Below are positions 59,701 through 64,000 of a stretch of DNA of 64,000 nt, one piece after another. Each line of letters begins with the position of its first letter. The stretch's first letter is position 1. Origin of the DNA: Tillandsia leiboldiana (lineage: Eukaryota > Streptophyta > Magnoliopsida > Poales > Bromeliaceae); NCBI GenBank assembly GCA_029204045.2, contig CM055081.1:1655765-1719764 (forward strand), read 5' to 3'. The position numbers were made by a program, and so were the translations under genes. Under the pieces are notes generated by a model. It did no database searches. It worked only from the letters and a program-made list of their open reading frames with translations, and had not been told where the DNA came from.

Positions 59701-62700
59701 CTGTGTGTATATGGCTTTTCAAAAATTTTGTTCTCAAGTTTCATCAACTTAGAACAAATAAGGCCGACTACCGGCTAATTTTTCCTTTAGCCTTTAGAGC
59801 AAGTTCGTTCTTTTATTGCCTGAATTAGGTTTGATCAAGATCCTGCCATCAATTTCAGGATATCTAATGTCATGTCGACATTAAGGCATTAAAATCTGAT
59901 TGTTTGGTAGACTTTTCTCTTCTTGTAGGTTAAAAAAAAAAGAATGAGTTTTTTTTTTTTTTTTTTTTCTTTTTTGGGACCTGTTAGTGTTTTAGCTACC
60001 AAGCTTTATTGGCTATCACAAGCTTTATGGTGATAACTTACGAAACTATGAGGTCCTTAAAAAATAGTTTACACTTTTTTAAAAAAAAGTGTTTTTTCTT
60101 TTCCCATTTGGGTTATTACTGAACACAGTTCATGTAGTGCTATTCAGCTAGTGCAAAAAATTTAGTACATTTCTTGATCCTTTATACTTGTTATCATTTT
60201 TGAAGGTGTTGGAAGGTCCATATGGGGATCTGCTGTCATGCATGGAACTGGCAAAGGTTTTTTTTTCCTTTTCCAAATAAATTTAATTAGGCATCAGCTG
60301 CATCAAATTTAGAACTATGTTTTTACTACTCATTTGATATTCTCATTCTTTCTACATAGGTTGCCGATATGATTGCTTTTGTGGTATCTGCAAACTCATT
60401 GTGTGATAAGGCTTCCAGCAGCCTGATTGATGATTTTGGAAAACAATGTCTTTCCGTCTTTAGATCCATTGGCTTGCCCAGTACAGCAGTTCTGATTCGG
60501 GTAAATATTCAGTAACAGCATAATTCTCAACCAGAACATTTCATTATTGATGTCTTGGAGACCAATGTTTTGTTCCTTTGACATCTAATAGGATCTTCCA
60601 CCAGACATCAAAAGTAAACAGGAACTCAAGAAGATGAGCATTTCTTGTCTTTCTTCTGAGTTGCCGGAGGATTGTAGATTTTATGCAGCAGATACAAAGG
60701 AAGACTTGCATAAGGTGATTATTACTTGCTTCCTTTCTGGAAGTTGATTAAAAAAAGGATCTGACCTTTCCATTTATTATTTTAATTTTCACTTACATTA
60801 TTCTTTCAAATGCAAACTGTTGGAACTTTTTCCTTTTGCAGTTCATGTGGCTTTTCAAGGAGCAACACCTCTCATGTCCTCATTGGAGAAGCCAGAGACC
60901 TTATGTTATGTCTCAAGAGGTGAGTGCTAATCCATCAATTTTGCCCATTCTAGTTAACTTTTAATCTTACTGACTAATATATAGTGTCACTGATTTATAG
61001 CTAGTAACTTTAGTTGTAAATTTTATGGATGGAGCTGGTTGGTAGCTTTCTTGCAATATAAATTGAATGGTGGACGATTAGATGAAACATTAATTAGATG
61101 AATTGTTTTTCTATCTGGTAAGGTGATTTTGATGCCAGTTCCATAACAATTAAACCTCGCCTTGACTACGTGATTATCCTCGCCTTGATTACGTGATTTA
61201 CATTTTTGAATTTTTAATGGAGTAGAATTTGTTTAGTAATTTAACCAATTTGGATTATTTCAACATGCTTATAGAAATCTCTCTACACTGTTCCAACAGT
61301 CAGGCATGGGCTTAGACCAGTTGTGTTAATAGTGATGCTTTGGAGTTTAAGCTTGACCTTATGTTCCTGTCCTGCATACTTGATTCTGAATTTTTAGGCC
61401 TGCTTTGACTTATTTGGTCTTGATGATACCATCTCAATAATCTCTAACTTGATAGCAAGAGGTGAAATATTGGAAAGAGAAAGTGTACCCTGATTAGTAG
61501 GTCTTGGAATTGGTACACACTCATTAAACCACCCACTAGAACCATATTTGACTTCACCCGTTAATGCTTCTGCCTATCAAAACGTGTCCCTGGTGTATTA
61601 ACGCTGCTTCTAATCTGTCAATCTTAGCATCACCCACTAGAACCATATTTGACTTCACCCGCTAATGCTTCTGCCTATCAAAACGTGTCCCTAGTGTGTT
61701 AACGCTGCTTCTAATCTGTCAATCTTAGCATCTTGTGTCATGTGTAGCTACACTGGCCTGAAGGCTTGGCCCGTTTGTGGGTTGGGTCAGGCCATTTGCC
61801 ATGTGAGACTGGGTCGTAATTCCTTCTTTTGGGGTAAAAAACTAGCAAAATGATATAGTTAACTGGTTTTGCACCTCAAATTTTGCCTTTTTATTCCAGA
61901 TTTATAATTTAGTTATGGCCAAAAAAAATTTAAATAATCTTGAGTAGATGTTTTTGAAACTTCATTGCCATTTCATGTGTATTTTTGTAGTTTGTAAGAA
62001 GATGCTTAACCAGACCTATGTGGTAGAGAGTCTTAATTATCCTTATAAGCAAAGATGAGTTTTCTACTTATATTTTGGTTCAAAACTGAGCCCTTTTCAT
62101 ATCACCTTTACTGGCATGGCATATCTTTATGTGTTATAATTAAAACTGCATAAGAATGCAATACAAGTAGTAGTAGTATTTGGCAGTAGTTTAATTCCTT
62201 TCCACTTAACAAAAGGAACCTTCTCTGATATGAATAGTCAATAAATACATGAGAATATTAATTAAGCCTATTATTACCACAATCAGGAACTAGGTTCGAG
62301 AGCCAACAAATAGTTTTAATGCATGAGTTATAAACTGTTAGTTTATATTGAGGTGCATTTTGAGGGTAGAAAAAGGTGATTAAGGGGATAGAAACCTATT
62401 ATAATTAGCCTTAGAAAATACAGGACATTGATTACATTGAAATATTGAACTATGGTTTTCCAAACAATATGCTAGAGTGATATTTACGTAGTACTGGATA
62501 AACAGTCTGGCTGTATTGTATCCTGAATTAATTTCATCGTCTGCTACTTTTATTGGTTGTGTCAGACTTGGTTTGCTTCTCTTTGCTCTCAATCAGTTGT
62601 GTAGAAATTCTAGACAAAAACTATATCATATACTCCTAGCTTATTGAGACAGAATTTGAAGTTCGAACATAGTTAATGATAGGATGTACTTTGAACTTTT

Positions 62701-64000
62701 GTAGTTTTGTTTATAACTAAAGCTGTTCTTATCAGGTCTGTATGGAGCCTAGTGATGGTAATCCTGGAATGTGCACGTTGCTTCTGTCCGGCTATGTACG
62801 TGCTCACAGTCTCTCAGCGAATCAGCTGGTAAGTCAATTTAGTCTAAAATATAATGTTCGACTTCATCAGTCAATCTCTGTTTTGATATTCTTCTTCCAT
62901 CTAGGTCCATGTTTCAGGCCTTGGGGATTTTCAGCTAAGCAAGATTGATATCCTCAAGGATCCATCCCCTTTAAATGTAAGGAAAGATAGTGCTTCAATG
63001 GATTCAGAAGACAATGAGATACAGGTTTGTTATAACTTTAGTTGTTAAAGAAGTCTAATTTTCATTTCTGCTCTTTTTGGTCTTAAATATCCATAGACCA
63101 CCTTTCTTTTTGTTTTCTCACCCTTAGCTGTCTCCTATTCAAATGTTCTCTATGTTCAATTTTCTTTTTCACAACTCTCAAGTGTGGATATTTATTTACG
63201 ACAAGAAGGGCTTGATTAGCTATCAGTTTTGATGTATGCAGTGATGTTGAAGTGAAGCTTGGTCATGCTGGATGCTGAGAGTTATGATTTTGTCCTGTAT
63301 AACTGATTACTTAATGTCCTTCGAAATTCTCACTAAGAAGATATTAGGCTTTTATGAATTTTTACCTATCATCTATTCATATTTAGTGTCATCTCACCTC
63401 TAGTTGAGGGGAAATTGTGAAAAATTGTGTATAACTTTTTCAGAAAACCTAGATAACGTTAAACAAGCAAGAGTTATTGCAAGAGCAGACATTAGATTCT
63501 TCTGCATGGATTGGTAATTTTGGGTCCCTCTAATTTAGGAGTTCCAATTGATGATAGAGAGTATTATTTGAATTTCTTTAATTATTAGTTTAAGTAAAAT
63601 TGTTCTACTGCCATATTGTACTGCTAAATGCATGAGAATTTTTAGCTTCTTGTTGCCAACAAAACCAAATTTGCATGTGAATAGCTTGAGTTACAAGAAG
63701 CTACTGTATTTGGCTTCTTGGAATTTGACTCAGCATAACTTTCTTGTTCACATTATTGCAATGACAGGCTTTGGATTTCTTTCTGTGCTTAATATGGTAC
63801 ATAATTATGTTGATGGCATCAAATTTTGCGGACACATTTATAGTTGAAAAAAAAACAAGTAACTTTGGTCATCTTAGTTCACGAATGATAATTTTATTTG
63901 CTTTTTAGGACTAACGCTTACTGTTCCGATGGATCTATTCCCTTCTTTTGGTGATCATGGTTGAAAAATATACTCTTTGTTTTACTATGCAGACTTGGGT
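56649..64000 (+). CDS. TSR1: Pre-rRNA processing factor TSR1 homolog, 5' part
   Basis: Ten in-phase exons: 56649-56739, 56844-56926, 58211-58288, 59106-59237, 60206-60256, 60360-60500, 60592-60714, 60842-60919, 62736-62828 and 62905-63024, giving 330 residues. A possible eleventh exon starts at 63993. The N-terminus MGGSRTQVNKPHKTRFASKA and the basic KGARAARIQRNK/RDQKRAALLNEKRASSG region are diagnostic. A GTPase-like domain follows (RVVVLFGLSLD, YGDLLSCMELAKVADMIAFV, VFRSIGLPSTAVLIRDLP). Then comes the AARP2CN domain (about 233-310: HKFMWLFKEQ, PHWRSQRPYV, CTLLLSGYVRAHSLSANQLV, GDFQLSKIDIL). TSR1 is a BMS1-related, catalytically inactive GTPase-like factor in cytoplasmic and nuclear 40S assembly; a P-loop GKS/T is absent here, as expected. 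Full length is about 800 residues, so more than half lies beyond the window. Confidence 0.96.
56801..56809 (+). promoter_or_regulatory. Telo-box in TSR1 intron 1
   Basis: AAACCCTAA, the plant telo-box often found near the 5' end of ribosome-biogenesis genes, lies about 150 bp downstream of the start codon in the first intron, after a (TTC)n run (56750-56789). Regulatory function is inferred from motif and gene class. Confidence 0.4.
57032..57538 (-). mobile_element. Probable solo LTR in TSR1 intron 2
   Basis: Read on the minus strand it starts TGTTAGGGACTTAG and ends GTCCGTGACAACA, about 507 bp, TG...CA bounded. A TATA-like CCTATAAATAGGGG lies at 57288-57303. There is no primer-binding site, interior or second LTR nearby, as expected after LTR-LTR recombination. 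No matching 5-bp target duplication was seen (TAGCA versus ATGTG), so the borders are approximate. Confidence 0.6.
58540..58699. mobile_element. Small hAT-like MITE in TSR1 intron 3
   Basis: The element is 160 bp, starting CAAGGATTGTTGTGTCAG and ending (other strand) CAAGAATTGTCGTGCCAC. It is flanked by the perfect 8-bp duplication TTGAGGGT (58532-58539, 58700-58707). The termini resemble those of the MITE at 14293. Confidence 0.85.
61531..61732. repeat. Tandem duplication of a 101-bp unit in TSR1 intron 8
   Basis: Copies start at 61531 and 61632 with ACCCACTAGAACCATATTTG and end CTGTCAATCTTAGCATC; by eye they differ at only a few positions (GTTAATG/GCTAATG, CTGGTGTAT/CTAGTGTGT). The second copy ends at the following TTGTGTC. 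Confidence 0.95.

Noticed and set aside
63025..63992. Searched for the next TSR1 exon
   Set aside because: No segment encoding the expected post-AARP2CN sequence was found; the next exon probably begins at 63993 or beyond the window.

Overview
The window is nuclear DNA of a flowering plant, probably a monocot. Signs are spliced genes with GT-AG introns, GC-rich first exons, very AT-rich intergenic DNA and plant-type transposons (chromodomain Ty3/gypsy, copia, PIF/Harbinger, hAT and MULE-like MITEs, a Cassandra-like 5S element). A bromeliad such as pineapple is only a guess. There is no prokaryotic, organellar or CRISPR signal.

Four host genes are resolved exon by exon. (1) 1226-20255, minus: a TVP38/TMEM64 (VTT-domain, DedA superfamily) membrane protein, seven exons, running off the left edge. 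Its 9.4-kb intron 3 holds a young, intact Ty3/gypsy element (8837-14100, target duplication GTATG). (2) 36716-45989, minus: Integrator subunit 9 (INTS9), complete, 11 coding exons, about 663 aa; intron 9 is packed with nested MITEs and TA microsatellites. (3) 49071-50391, plus: a two-exon linker-histone (H15) plus AT-hook protein whose linker is built partly from in-frame telomere-like CCCTAA repeats. (4) 56649-64000, plus: the first ten exons of the ribosome-biogenesis factor TSR1, running off the right edge.

Between genes 1 and 2 (20.7-36.7 kb) lie a decayed copia-like element (21110-23623), LTR-type remnants, three families of inverted-repeat MITEs sitting in TA/CT microsatellites, and a 6.4-kb PIF/Harbinger transposon (28901-35346). 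The transposon has both of its genes, a DDE transposase and a MYB/SANT-like protein, and target duplication CTA. It is inserted inside one of the TA-associated MITEs. Its transposase reading frame is intact, but the expected third catalytic residue (Glu) reads as Lys.

Genes 2 and 3 are divergent, with about 3 kb of MITE and microsatellite DNA between them. From 50.4 to 56.6 kb there is AT-rich, gene-free DNA. It holds a 500-bp tandem duplication in which only one copy carries a Tourist-like MITE (a natural empty site), and a MULE-like MITE that ends about 125 bp before the TSR1 start codon.

The host genes (membrane trafficking, snRNA 3'-end processing, chromatin, 40S assembly) are housekeeping genes with no visible functional linkage. 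The most unusual content is the Harbinger element, the microsatellite-dwelling MITE families, the gypsy ORF that reads from LTR to LTR, and the telomere-repeat coding exon.
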